Counted from the first letter of the stretch, positions 1 through 9,377 are shown. The stretch: DNA of 56,540 nt from Patescibacteria group bacterium (GCA_028696995.1 JAQVFY010000005.1:1-56540); one strand, 5' to 3'. Notes: a model not told the origin generated them from the sequence alone. Made by a program: numbers and translations.

Positions 1-773
1 GTGAAATGACTGGAGCCGGAATGGTTGATTGTAAAAAAGCTTTAGATGAGGCTGGGGGAGACCTAGAAAAGGCTATTGAATTTTTACGTAAAAAGGGAAT
101 TGCTAAGGCTTCTAAAAGAAGTGAGCGAGAGGCTAGTGAAGGAATTATTTTAGTAGCTGTCAATGATGATAAAACAGAGGGTTATATCGTAGAATTAAAT
201 TCGGAAACAGATTTTGTGGCTCGCAATGATAAATTTCAAAAATTAACTTCCGATATTTTAGAAGTTGTTAAATCTAAAAAACCAAGTAATTCAGAAGAAT
301 TATTATCTATGGAATTAAATGCTTCAACAGTAGAAGAGCAAATTAGTACTTTAAGTGGAGTTATTGGAGAGAAATTAGCTTTAGGTAGGGTTGCTGTTAT
401 TTCTGGTCAAACCGTTTCTGCTTATTCTCATTTAGGTGGAAGAATTGGTGTTGTAGTAGCCCTAGATCAAGCTGGTAAGGAAGAATTAGCTGGAGATATT
501 GCTATGCATATTGCCGCCGCTAATCCTCGTTATTTAAATAGTTCTGAGGTTTTAGCAGAAGAATTAGAAAAAGAAAAAGAAATTTATCGCGAGCAATTAT
601 TAAAAGAGGGTAAGCCAGAAAATATAATTGAAAATATTATGCAGGGTAAAATTAAAAAATATTATTCCGAAGTTTGCTTAGTAGATCAAGAATATATCAA
701 AGATGACAAAAAAACTATCAATGATATTTTAGGTGGAGTTAATATTATTAAATTTATTAGATACTCTCTCTAA
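1..773 (+). CDS. tsf: Elongation factor Ts, 5' end truncated by window edge
   Basis: MTGAGMVDCKKALDEAGGDLEKAIEFLRKKGIAKA N-terminal UBA-like region; TDFVARND motif. An in-frame GAA precedes the ATG, so the true start is upstream of the window. Confidence 0.95.
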   Translation, partial: EMTGAGMVDCKKALDEAGGDLEKAIEFLRKKGIAKASKRSEREASEGIILVAVNDDKTEGYIVELNSETDFVARNDKFQKLTSDILEVVKSKKPSNSEELLSMELNASTVEEQISTLSGVIGEKLALGRVAVISGQTVSAYSHLGGRIGVVVALDQAGKEELAGDIAMHIAAANPRYLNSSEVLAEELEKEKEIYREQLLKEGKPENIIENIMQGKIKKYYSEVCLVDQEYIKDDKKTINDILGGVNIIKFIRYSL

Positions 774-785
774 CAATAATAATAA

Positions 786-1610
786 ATGAAAATAGCTCAA
801 ATACAATTTGCATCTTGGGATAAGAAGTATAATTTTAGTCTCAATGATTTAGATTTGAAAATTGATGATTATGTAATTGTTGAAACTGAATTTGGTCAAG
901 AAGTTGGTCAGGTTTTTGGTTTTAAAGATTCTAGCGAGATAGAATCTGAGGAAGATAGAAAAAGCCTTAAACCAGTTCTTCGTTTAGCTAATCAAGACGA
1001 CCTTGATAAAGTTATTAGTGAGAATGAAAAAAAATCAGCCTTAGATTATTGTCAGGAAATTATTAATAAATATAATTTACCCATGAAGCTGGTTGATGTT
1101 CATTTTTCTTTGGATCGAAATAGAATTAATTTTGCTTTTTATTCCGATAATCGGGTTGATTTTAGAAATTTAGTTAAAGATTTGTCCGGTCATTTTAAGG
1201 GAATTATTCGTTTGACTCAAATTGGTAGTCGGGATGAGGCTAGATTTTGTGGCGATTTTGGTCATTGTGGAAGAGTTTTGTGTTGTCAGGGGCATATTAG
1301 AGATTTTTCTTCTATTACTTCAGAAATGGCCGAAGCTCAACAAGTAGTTCATCGTGGTAGTGATCGAGTTTCAGGGATGTGTGGAAAATTAATGTGTTGT
1401 TTGTCTTATGAATACGAAGGGTATTTAGAATTATTTAAAAAACTTCCGCCTATTGGAGCTAAGGTTAATGTTGATGGTCGTCGAGGAGAAGTGGTTGGAC
1501 ATCATGTTTTGAAACAAGCTGTTGATGTTTATTTTAAGGGAGAGAAAGACGATGATCGTGGCATTGTGGTAGAGGTGGATCTCAATAGACACAAGAAAAA
1601 AGATTCTTAA
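786..1610 (+). CDS. PSP1 C-terminal domain protein (YaaT/RicT-like)
   Basis: FGQEVGQVFG and FCGDFGHCGRVLCCQGHI Cys-rich motif followed by GMCGKLMCCLSYE. Confidence 0.85.
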   Translation: MKIAQIQFASWDKKYNFSLNDLDLKIDDYVIVETEFGQEVGQVFGFKDSSEIESEEDRKSLKPVLRLANQDDLDKVISENEKKSALDYCQEIINKYNLPMKLVDVHFSLDRNRINFAFYSDNRVDFRNLVKDLSGHFKGIIRLTQIGSRDEARFCGDFGHCGRVLCCQGHIRDFSSITSEMAEAQQVVHRGSDRVSGMCGKLMCCLSYEYEGYLELFKKLPPIGAKVNVDGRRGEVVGHHVLKQAVDVYFKGEKDDDRGIVVEVDLNRHKKKDS

Positions 1611-1634
1611 AAATATAGTTATTATCTTAGAATA

Positions 1635-1668
1635 AAGATCGTCCTTTTTGGGGCGATTTTTAGTTTTT
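1635..1668 (+). terminator. Putative rho-independent terminator
   Basis: ATCGTCC(1638-1644)/GGGCGAT(1651-1657) stem with one G.U, followed by a T-rich tract. Confidence 0.6.
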
Positions 1669-1773
1669 TATAAAATATGCTATAATTTTATTGGTAATAA
1701 TTTAATAAATAAAATTCATTTTTGAATTAATTTTTTGTTTTAGATAAAAAATTAATATTAAAAGAAAAAAAAT

Positions 1774-2784
1774 ATGTCAAAAAAAATAAACGTTGCTATC
1801 AATGGTTTTGGTCGTATTGGCCGAGCTGTTTTTAAAATTATTTTAGAAAAATATCCACATTATAATATTACGGCTATTAACGATTTAACAGATACAAAAA
1901 CATTGGCAAATTTATTAAAATATGATTCAGCTTATGGAATCTATAGTGGAAGGGTTTCGCATGATGAAAAAAATATTATTGTTAATGGAAGAAAGACTCC
2001 GGTTTTATCAGAAAAAGATCCAGCTCTTTTACCTTGGTCTAAGATGAAAGTGGATGTTGTTTTGGAATGCACCGGTCGTTTTACTAACAAGGAGGGTTTA
2101 ATGATGCATATCAAAGCGGGTGCTAAGAAAGTTATTTTATCAGCCCCGGCTAAAGGTGAGGGGAGTGTTAAAACTATCGTTTTAGGAGTTAATGAAAATA
2201 AGATTAGCAAAAAAGATCAGATTTTATCTTGTGCTTCTTGTACTACTAATTGTTTAGCTCCGGTTACTGATATTATTAGACAAAAATTTGGTATCAAGAA
2301 AGCTTTAATGACTACTATTCATGCCTATACTGCTGATCAAAATCTAGTTGATGGTCCACATAAAGATTTGCGTCGGGCTCGTTCGGCAGGGATTAACCTA
2401 GTTCCAACTACAACTGGAGCAGCCATTGCTGTAAGCCAAACTATTCCGTCACTTAAAGGGACTTTTGATGGTTTAGCAGTTAGGGTGCCAGTGGTTGTCG
2501 GGTCAATGTGTGATATTGTTTTTTTATTAAAAAAGAAAACAACAGTAGAAGAAATAAACGCTAATTTCGTAAAAATTGCTAAGAATAAAAAATACAAAGA
2601 TATAATTGAACCATCTTATGAACCCTTAGTATCTTCTGATATTATTGGTAATAATCATAGTGCTATTGTTGACTTATCTCTTATTAAAGTGATCGGTGGC
2701 GATATGGTCAAGATTATTGCTTGGTATGATAATGAATGGGGATATTCTTGCCGATTAGCTGATTTAATAGCTCTTGTTGTTTAG
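1774..2784 (+). CDS. gap: Type I glyceraldehyde-3-phosphate dehydrogenase
   Basis: INGFGRIGR, SCASCTTNCLAPV catalytic Cys, WYDNEWGYSCR. Confidence 0.97.
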   Translation: MSKKINVAINGFGRIGRAVFKIILEKYPHYNITAINDLTDTKTLANLLKYDSAYGIYSGRVSHDEKNIIVNGRKTPVLSEKDPALLPWSKMKVDVVLECTGRFTNKEGLMMHIKAGAKKVILSAPAKGEGSVKTIVLGVNENKISKKDQILSCASCTTNCLAPVTDIIRQKFGIKKALMTTIHAYTADQNLVDGPHKDLRRARSAGINLVPTTTGAAIAVSQTIPSLKGTFDGLAVRVPVVVGSMCDIVFLLKKKTTVEEINANFVKIAKNKKYKDIIEPSYEPLVSSDIIGNNHSAIVDLSLIKVIGGDMVKIIAWYDNEWGYSCRLADLIALVV

Positions 2785-2821
2785 GTTTAAAATGTAATTT
2801 ATATAATTAATTTAAAATAAT

Positions 2822-3010
2822 ATGAAGGAGAAGTTTAGTATAAAAATTTCTCAAGAAGAAAAGGATAAAGCTTTGTTAAAGGGGCTAAAAAAGGGAGGAA
2901 GAGAACAGGACATCGAGACCGGCGCTGGGGCTTTTAGTATTAAAGGTGGCCCGCATAAGAGTAAAAAGAAGTATAGTCGTAAGGATAAGCATAAAAAAGC
3001 TGGATTCTAA
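2822..3010 (+). CDS. Small basic hypothetical protein (62 aa)
   Basis: Intact ORF in a gap between gap and the hydrogenase genes; Lys/Gly-rich. Confidence 0.5.
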   Translation: MKEKFSIKISQEEKDKALLKGLKKGGREQDIETGAGAFSIKGGPHKSKKKYSRKDKHKKAGF

Positions 3011-3044
3011 TTTTTGTAAGAATGACAAAAATTAATTATAAAAT

Positions 3045-4079
3045 ATGTCAATAATAAAAAAAATAGAAAGTGCTTGTTTAATTGGTCGTGGTGGAGCCGG
3101 TTTTCCGACTCATATTAAATTGCAAGCTGTTGCCAAGTCTAAGAGTAAAGTTAGATATTTGGTAATTAATGGAGCCGAGGGAGAACCAGGGATTTATAAA
3201 GATGGCTATATTATTAAAAATCATTTAAAAGAATTTTCTCAAGGAGTAAAAATTGCTTCTGATTTTATTAAGGCCAAAAAAATATATTTTTATCTAAATA
3301 GTAAATATTATAAATTATATAACTCGGCAATTATTAAAGAGTTTAATAAGGCTGGTCTAAAAGGTCAATTTGAAATTTTTAAAAAACCGAAAGAAGCTGG
3401 TTATATTGGTGGTGAAGAGAGCACTATTTTAAATATCATTGAAGGTCAGCACTTGGAACCACGTCTTCGACCGCCATTTCCGACCGAGAAAGGCTTGTTT
3501 GGTGAGCCAACTTTAATAAATAATATCGAAACTATCTATAATATTTATTTAGTAAGTATTAATAAATTTTCTCATCAAAGATTTTATTCTATCAATTTAG
3601 CTTCTAAAAATATTGGGGTTTATTCTTTGCCTGATGATTGGAGTATAGCTAAAGTTTTACGAGAAACTGGGAATTATCCTGATTATAAATTCTTTGTTCA
3701 GGTTGGGGGTGATGCTTCCGGTGATGTTTTAAATGAGAAACAATTAGAGCAAAAAGTTTCTGGGGCTGGATCTATTACTATATATGATTTGGAAAAACAT
3801 CAGTCATTAGAGTTGATTAAGTATTGGTTAAGTTTTTTCGTTGGTCATTCTTGCGGTCAATGTGCTCCTTGTCGAGAAGGAACTTATCGTTTGCTAGAAT
3901 TATTTGAAGATATTAGCTCTAGTTCTAAGTGTCAAAAAGATTGTTTATTAAAAGCTAATAAAGATTTTTTAGATATTTGCGAAAATCTTTCTTTGTCTTC
4001 TTTTTGTGCCTTAGGCGTTTCTGCTCCCATTGCTGTTTTAAGCTATTTTAAAAACGTTTTCCCTTTAAAAGTAAGTTAA
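3045..4079 (+). CDS. NuoF/HydB-like NADH-binding flavoprotein subunit (short form)
   Basis: GRGGAGFPTHIKLQAV, NGAEGEPGIYKD, YIGGEESTILNIIEG, RPPFPTEKGLFGEPTLINNIET, SCGQCAPCREGT...FCALG 4Fe-4S motif; lacks the N-terminal thioredoxin-like 2Fe-2S domain and C-terminal ferredoxin domain of bifurcating HydB. Confidence 0.9.
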   Translation: MSIIKKIESACLIGRGGAGFPTHIKLQAVAKSKSKVRYLVINGAEGEPGIYKDGYIIKNHLKEFSQGVKIASDFIKAKKIYFYLNSKYYKLYNSAIIKEFNKAGLKGQFEIFKKPKEAGYIGGEESTILNIIEGQHLEPRLRPPFPTEKGLFGEPTLINNIETIYNIYLVSINKFSHQRFYSINLASKNIGVYSLPDDWSIAKVLRETGNYPDYKFFVQVGGDASGDVLNEKQLEQKVSGAGSITIYDLEKHQSLELIKYWLSFFVGHSCGQCAPCREGTYRLLELFEDISSSSKCQKDCLLKANKDFLDICENLSLSSFCALGVSAPIAVLSYFKNVFPLKVS

Positions 4080-4088
4080 TATAATTTT

Positions 4089-5816
4089 ATGAATAAGAAA
4101 ATAAAAATAAAAATAGATGGAAAAGAATGTCTTGCTTATAGTGGTCAAACTATTTTAGAAATTGCCCGAGAAAATAAAATATTTATTCCATCCTTATGTT
4201 ATCATCCTGATTTGGAAATTAAAGCTAATTGTCGAGTTTGTGTAGTGGAGGTTAAAGGGTGTAATAAGCTTATGACTTCTTGTTCAGTAATTGCTGAAAA
4301 TGGTATTGAGGTTTTTACAAACTCCGAAAAAGTTCAAAAAGCTAGAAATACTAATTTAAAATTGATTTTTTCTGAACACTTGGAAAAATGCGATGGTTGT
4401 ACTTTAAAATTTGATTGCACTCTTTTAAATTTAGCTAAACGCTATAATCTTAAAATAAATCATTTTAAAGATAGAAAAGTAGATAGAAAAATATATAAAT
4501 TCGCCAATACTGTGGAAGTTGACGGTTCTCAGTGTATTGATTGCCGAAATTGTGTTGATGTTTGTTCTAATGTTCAAAAAATTAATTATTTAGAAATTAG
4601 GGGTAAGGGGGTCAAGCAAGAAATAGTTCCGACTAAAAATAAAAATATAGATTGTATTTATTGTGGTCAATGCACTCTTCATTGTCCGGTAGCCTCAGCA
4701 CAGGAAAAATATGATTGGCCAGAATTAGAAAAAATACTTGCTCAAAAAGGTAAAAAAACTTTAATAGCAATTATTGCTCCTTCTACTAGAATGGCGATTG
4801 GCGAGGAATTTGGTTTACCTTATGGTCAAAATAATAGTGGTAAAATGGTAGCCGCTCTTAAAAAATTAGGATTTGATCAAGTTATGGACGTGGTTTTTGG
4901 AGCTGACGTTACTACCTTAGTGGAGGCCGAAGAATTATTAGAAAGATTGGGGAATAAAAAGGCTAAATTACCTCTAATAACTTCTTGTTGTCCAGCCTGG
5001 GTTAAATATTTAGAATTTTATAGACCGGACTTAATACCACACTTAACAAGTTCTCGTTCTCCACAAATTCATCTAGGAGGAATTATTAAAACTTATTGGG
5101 CTCAAAAGAAAAATATTAAACCGGAAGATATTATTGTTGTTTCTATTATGCCTTGTACTGCCAAGAAATTTGAAATTTCTCGTCCTGAACTTAAGATTGG
5201 GAAATTAAAACCAATAGATAAGGTTTTAACAGTTCGAGAATTGGCCTTTATGATTAAGAAAAATAATATTGATTTCAAAAAAATAAAACCAGAGAAATCT
5301 AATGATTTGATAAATGATGGCAGTGGAGCTGGTTTAATATATGGAGCTAGTGGGGGAGTGATGGAGTCAGCTTTGCGAACAGCTCATCATGCTATTTGTG
5401 ATTCTTCTAAGGCCAAGATTTGTAATTCTCGTTTGGAATTTAAGGAAGTTCGTGGATCGAAAGGTGTTAAAGAGGCTAAATTAAATTTATCGGGTAATAA
5501 GTTAAATGTAGCAGTAGTCAATGGAATAGGTAATATTAAGGATGTTTTAGATAATTTAAGTAGATATGACTATATTGAAGTGATGGCTTGTCCGGGTGGT
5601 TGTATTGGTGGAGGGGGTCAACCGATACCAAGTTCAGTAGAGATAGTGGCTAAAAGGACGGCGGGCTTGTATCAAGGTGATAAAAAGGTTAAAATAAGGA
5701 CGGCTCATGATAATAAAGGAGCAGTTGAGGTTGTAAATTGGCTCAAGGAAAACAAGCTAGGTCACAAGGTGTTGCATACTAATTATAAAAAAAGATTAAA
5801 AGATAAGATTAATTAA
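4089..5816 (+). CDS. hydA: [FeFe] hydrogenase catalytic subunit (group A, HydA/HndD-like)
   Basis: N-terminal 2Fe-2S, HxxxC...C 4Fe-4S and two 4Fe-4S ferredoxin motifs, plus H-cluster motifs TSCCPAW, MPCTAKKFE, EVMACPGGCIGGGGQP. Confidence 0.95.
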   Translation: MNKKIKIKIDGKECLAYSGQTILEIARENKIFIPSLCYHPDLEIKANCRVCVVEVKGCNKLMTSCSVIAENGIEVFTNSEKVQKARNTNLKLIFSEHLEKCDGCTLKFDCTLLNLAKRYNLKINHFKDRKVDRKIYKFANTVEVDGSQCIDCRNCVDVCSNVQKINYLEIRGKGVKQEIVPTKNKNIDCIYCGQCTLHCPVASAQEKYDWPELEKILAQKGKKTLIAIIAPSTRMAIGEEFGLPYGQNNSGKMVAALKKLGFDQVMDVVFGADVTTLVEAEELLERLGNKKAKLPLITSCCPAWVKYLEFYRPDLIPHLTSSRSPQIHLGGIIKTYWAQKKNIKPEDIIVVSIMPCTAKKFEISRPELKIGKLKPIDKVLTVRELAFMIKKNNIDFKKIKPEKSNDLINDGSGAGLIYGASGGVMESALRTAHHAICDSSKAKICNSRLEFKEVRGSKGVKEAKLNLSGNKLNVAVVNGIGNIKDVLDNLSRYDYIEVMACPGGCIGGGGQPIPSSVEIVAKRTAGLYQGDKKVKIRTAHDNKGAVEVVNWLKENKLGHKVLHTNYKKRLKDKIN

Positions 5817-5867
5817 TTTAATTTGGCACATTTTACTATTATTATAGTATAATGAGCTATTAAGAAT

Positions 5868-6128
5868 ATGGAACAATTAGCTAGTATTACTATTTTAACC
5901 ACTAATAGACAAAAGGTCTCTAGTAGTTTAAATAATTTTTTAACTAAAAATGGGCATCTCATAATGGCTCGTCTAGGAGTAAATATTACTAAGACTTGTA
6001 TAGAGAATTGTCCCGGAATGATAGTTTTAGTTCTTAAGGCTAAGAAGGAGGATATTGCTGTTTTTATTACTGGACTTGAAAAAATAGAGGAATTGGAAAT
6101 TAAGACTTGTTTTTTTGAAGAAAAATAA
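5868..6128 (+). CDS. TM1266-like putative iron-only hydrogenase system regulator (ACT-like, 86 aa)
   Basis: Length, fold pattern (ITILTTNRQKVSSSLNNFLTKNGHLIMARLGV...) and position directly downstream of hydA. Confidence 0.75.
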   Translation: MEQLASITILTTNRQKVSSSLNNFLTKNGHLIMARLGVNITKTCIENCPGMIVLVLKAKKEDIAVFITGLEKIEELEIKTCFFEEK

Positions 6129-6171
6129 TATTGATGTATAAAAAATTTGTACAAGTAGTAAAAATAAAAAT

Positions 6172-7065
6172 ATGGGAGAATTAAAAATCCTTGGCAAGAT
6201 GGATCTTAGTCAATTTGAAAAAAGAGGCCCTAAGATTAAATATGAAAAAATTGGTTTTTTTCTTAAAGATGAGTTAAAAAAAGTTAGTGATAGTTTAAAT
6301 AAGGAATATGAAAGTAGTGGCCCTATTTTAGAGAGAGATTTGACTATTAAAATGGATGGACCTGATGCTGATTTTCATAAAAAAGTGGTAGAAAATAAAG
6401 AAATGGTTTGGGCTAGTGAAAAATCATGTTCTATTTCTCAATTAAAAGAGAAGAAAGATAAAGATCCTTCTGTTATAGCCGAAATACTAGTTTCGTTATT
6501 GTTGCATGGTTGTTTAAAGGATAGGTTTCTGGTAGCGCGAGCTTCTTATTATGATGATTATGAAAATGGAGTTGATTATGTTTTAGTTGATAAGAAAACC
6601 GGAGCAGTAGTTTGTGGTTTTGATCAGGTTTTAGGTATTGGCAGTGATGATGGCTCGATTAAAAAAAGAGATAAAATTAAAAAAATTAATCTTAAAGGTG
6701 GAGCTTATTTAGAATATGGAATAACTTTTTCTCAAGATGGAGAGCTTGTTAAGAAAAAAATAAAGAATATTCCTGCTTTTTTTCTGGCAATATCTAAAAA
6801 TGATTTAGATAAAATTATTGAGACTTTTCAAGATAAAATAGATCAAAAAGATTTTTCTCTGGATGATTTAAGTGAAGATAAAGAGTTTGTAAATTTTAGT
6901 GAAAAAATATTGAGTAATATGCTGGCCTCTTTGGAGGAACAATTTATTATTTGTGAAAATTTAATGGAGTCAGATGTTAATTGTTTGCATTTCGACAAGT
7001 TATTGGATAATATTGGGAAATTTAGAGAGTCATTGGAATTTATCAAAGAAAAAATAAAATGTTAA
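6172..7065 (+). CDS. Conserved hypothetical protein (297 aa)
   Basis: Intact ORF, 7-nt overlap with the downstream CCA-adding enzyme gene. Confidence 0.7.
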   Translation: MGELKILGKMDLSQFEKRGPKIKYEKIGFFLKDELKKVSDSLNKEYESSGPILERDLTIKMDGPDADFHKKVVENKEMVWASEKSCSISQLKEKKDKDPSVIAEILVSLLLHGCLKDRFLVARASYYDDYENGVDYVLVDKKTGAVVCGFDQVLGIGSDDGSIKKRDKIKKINLKGGAYLEYGITFSQDGELVKKKIKNIPAFFLAISKNDLDKIIETFQDKIDQKDFSLDDLSEDKEFVNFSEKILSNMLASLEEQFIICENLMESDVNCLHFDKLLDNIGKFRESLEFIKEKIKC

Positions 7066-8543
7066 AATTAGCCTTAAATATAATAGAAAAAATTGAAGAA
7101 AGCGGATTTGAAGCCTATTTGGTGGGAGGATGTGTTCGTGATTTGTTAATGGGTAAAATTCCTAGTGATTTTGATATTACCACTAATGCGCTACCAGATG
7201 AAATTTTGGCTATTTTTCCTTCTGCTAAATATGAAAATGATTTTGGCACCGTTATTTTAGCTATAAAAGATAAGGATGAAAATGTTTTGACAGTTTTAGA
7301 GACTACAACTTATCGTAGCGAAAGTACTTATCGTGATCATCGCCGTCCCGATGAAGTTGTTTTTGAACAAGATTTGGAAAAAGATTTAATGCGACGTGAT
7401 TTTACTATTAACGCTCTAGCAATTTGTCCAGTAAAGTGTGTTTATGGAGAAAAATATAATTCTAGAAAAATAATAATAAATAAAAAAGAATTCTTTTTGG
7501 TTGATTTATTTGGCGGATTAAAGGATATAAATTTAAAAATAATTAGGGCGGTAGGGGAGCCGGTTGATAGATTTAAAGAGGATGCTTTGCGGATGATGCG
7601 CGCTATTCGTTTTTCAGCTCAATTGGGTTTTTCTTTGGAGCCTAAAACTGAAAGAGGAATTTTAAAAATGGCAGGGAGTTTGAAATTTATTGCTAAAGAG
7701 AGAATTAAAGATGAACTAGTTAAAATTTTAAAATCAGATATGTCCTATGAAGCTTTTGTTTATTTGAATAAAACAAAATTATTGCAGTATATTTTACCGG
7801 AACTATTAGTTGGAGAGAATATGAAGCAGAATCATCACCATGTTTATACGGTTTTAAAACATAATTTACTTTCTTTAAAATATTGTCCAAGCTGTAAATG
7901 GCAGGTTCGTCTTGCTTCGTTATTACATGATATTGGTAAGCCTCAATCAATGAAAATTATTGATGGTCAGAAAACTTTTTATAATCATGAATATATCGGT
8001 GCTCGGATGACTAGAAAGATTATGACTCGTTTGAAGTTTTCTAATATTGATATTGAAATGGTAGTCAATCTAGTAAAAAATCATATGTTTTATTATAATG
8101 TGGGGGAGGTGACCGAGGCTTCAGTTAGGAGATTAATTGCCAAAACTGGCAGAGATAATTTAAAGGATTTGATTGATTTGCGTGTAGCTGATCGTTTAGG
8201 CTCAGGCACCCCTAAAGCTATGCCCTATAAGTTGCGTCATTTGCAATATATGATGGAGAAGGTGCAAAATGATCCAGTTTCGGTTAAAATGTTGAAGGTT
8301 AATGGTGATATTATGATTTCGGAATTAAAAATGAAATCAGGTCCCAAAATGGGGGCGATTTTAGACGTCTTGTTGGCTGAGGTTTTAGAAGATCCAAAAT
8401 TAAATACTAAAAAATATTTATTAAAAAGGGTTAAGGAATTGGATAAAATGGATTTAGCGGAGCTTCGCCTCCAGGCTAAAGAAGTTATTGAGGAAAAAAG
8501 GGAAGAAGATGATAAGGATATTAAGAAAAAGTTTAAGGTTTAA
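7059..8543 (+). CDS. cca: CCA tRNA nucleotidyltransferase / poly(A) polymerase family with HD domain
   Basis: YLVGGCVRDLLMGKIPSDFDITTNA, RRDFTINALA, HD-domain LLHDIGKP. Confidence 0.93.
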   Translation: MLKLALNIIEKIEESGFEAYLVGGCVRDLLMGKIPSDFDITTNALPDEILAIFPSAKYENDFGTVILAIKDKDENVLTVLETTTYRSESTYRDHRRPDEVVFEQDLEKDLMRRDFTINALAICPVKCVYGEKYNSRKIIINKKEFFLVDLFGGLKDINLKIIRAVGEPVDRFKEDALRMMRAIRFSAQLGFSLEPKTERGILKMAGSLKFIAKERIKDELVKILKSDMSYEAFVYLNKTKLLQYILPELLVGENMKQNHHHVYTVLKHNLLSLKYCPSCKWQVRLASLLHDIGKPQSMKIIDGQKTFYNHEYIGARMTRKIMTRLKFSNIDIEMVVNLVKNHMFYYNVGEVTEASVRRLIAKTGRDNLKDLIDLRVADRLGSGTPKAMPYKLRHLQYMMEKVQNDPVSVKMLKVNGDIMISELKMKSGPKMGAILDVLLAEVLEDPKLNTKKYLLKRVKELDKMDLAELRLQAKEVIEEKREEDDKDIKKKFKV

Positions 8544-8560
8544 TCTATTCTTTTGTGGTA

Positions 8561-8612
8561 TTGATATTGTTTAAAAATTGATCTATAATTGTAATACTTT
8601 GTATTACAATTA
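8561..8612 (+). promoter_or_regulatory. Sigma70-type promoter plus perfect 12-bp inverted-repeat operator
   Basis: TTGATA (8561-8566)-N17-TATAAT (8584-8589); TAATTGTAATAC-TTT-GTATTACAATTA perfect palindrome 8586-8612, overlapping the -10, 11 nt before the RHH start. Confidence 0.85.
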
Positions 8613-8623
8613 ATTTTATTATT

Positions 8624-8839
8624 ATGCGTGAGGTTATAAACATTTCTTTGCCAGAAACAATGGCAAAGACCATCAAAAAAGCTGTTAAAACTGGAGACTT
8701 TTCCTCTACTAGTGAGTTTTTTAGGCACCTAGTTAGGCAGTGGCAAGAAGATTTACTATTGAAAGAGATCAATAAGGGTAGAAAGGAGATTGCTACTGGG
8801 AAGGGGAAGAAATTTAACTCGCTTAAAGATTTAAGATAG
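8624..8839 (+). CDS. Ribbon-helix-helix (ParD/CopG-like) antitoxin-type regulator
   Basis: REVINISLPETMAKTIKKAVKTGDFSSTSEFFRHLVR: RHH beta strand + two helices. Confidence 0.85.
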   Translation: MREVINISLPETMAKTIKKAVKTGDFSSTSEFFRHLVRQWQEDLLLKEINKGRKEIATGKGKKFNSLKDLR

Positions 8840-8870
8840 TTTTGGATTATAATTTTTTAAACAACATTTT

Positions 8871-9377
8871 ATGATAGAAAATATGGAAGATAATAATTTA
8901 GCCTTTATTGATGGACAAAATTTATATATGGGAACAAATTCTGAAATTCCTCCCTGGGAGGTTGATTTGTCAAAGTTTAGAATTTATTTAAAAGATAAAT
9001 ATAAAATTTCTAAGGCTTATTATTTTTTGGGTTGTGTGATTAATGGTAAGGATGAACTTTACGATAAAATACAAGACGCTGGTTTTATTTTAAAATTTAG
9101 AGAGCATAATTCGGTCATGTTGGGGAAAAAGAAGGGAAATGTTGACTCCGATATAATTTTTCAGATTATGAAAGCTATATACAAAAAGGAATCATTTGAT
9201 AAGATAGTTCTAGTTTCTGGTGATGGTGATTATAAATCGCTAGTTGATTTTTTGATTGATGAGGGCAAATTATTAAAGATTTTGTTTCCTAATAAGCGGT
9301 TTTATTCATCTTTATATAAAGGACTTGGTTCTGAGTTTTATGATTTTTTATGTAATAAGAAGGAAAAGATTGTATAA
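8871..9377 (+). CDS. NYN-domain (LabA/DUF88, PIN-like) putative RNase; alternative start at 8883
   Basis: LAFIDGQNLYMG, NVDSDIIFQIMK, VLVSGDGDYKSLVDFL acidic motifs. Confidence 0.88.
   Translation: MIENMEDNNLAFIDGQNLYMGTNSEIPPWEVDLSKFRIYLKDKYKISKAYYFLGCVINGKDELYDKIQDAGFILKFREHNSVMLGKKKGNVDSDIIFQIMKAIYKKESFDKIVLVSGDGDYKSLVDFLIDEGKLLKILFPNKRFYSSLYKGLGSEFYDFLCNKKEKIV

Noticed and set aside
1941-2597. Antisense ORFs inside gap (1941..2210 and 2337..2597)
   Set aside because: Mirror frames of a strongly conserved gene with no domain similarity.
8545-8772. Minus-strand ORFs (8540..8728, 8545..8772) over the RHH locus
   Set aside because: Antisense to the RHH gene and its promoter; no recognisable domains.
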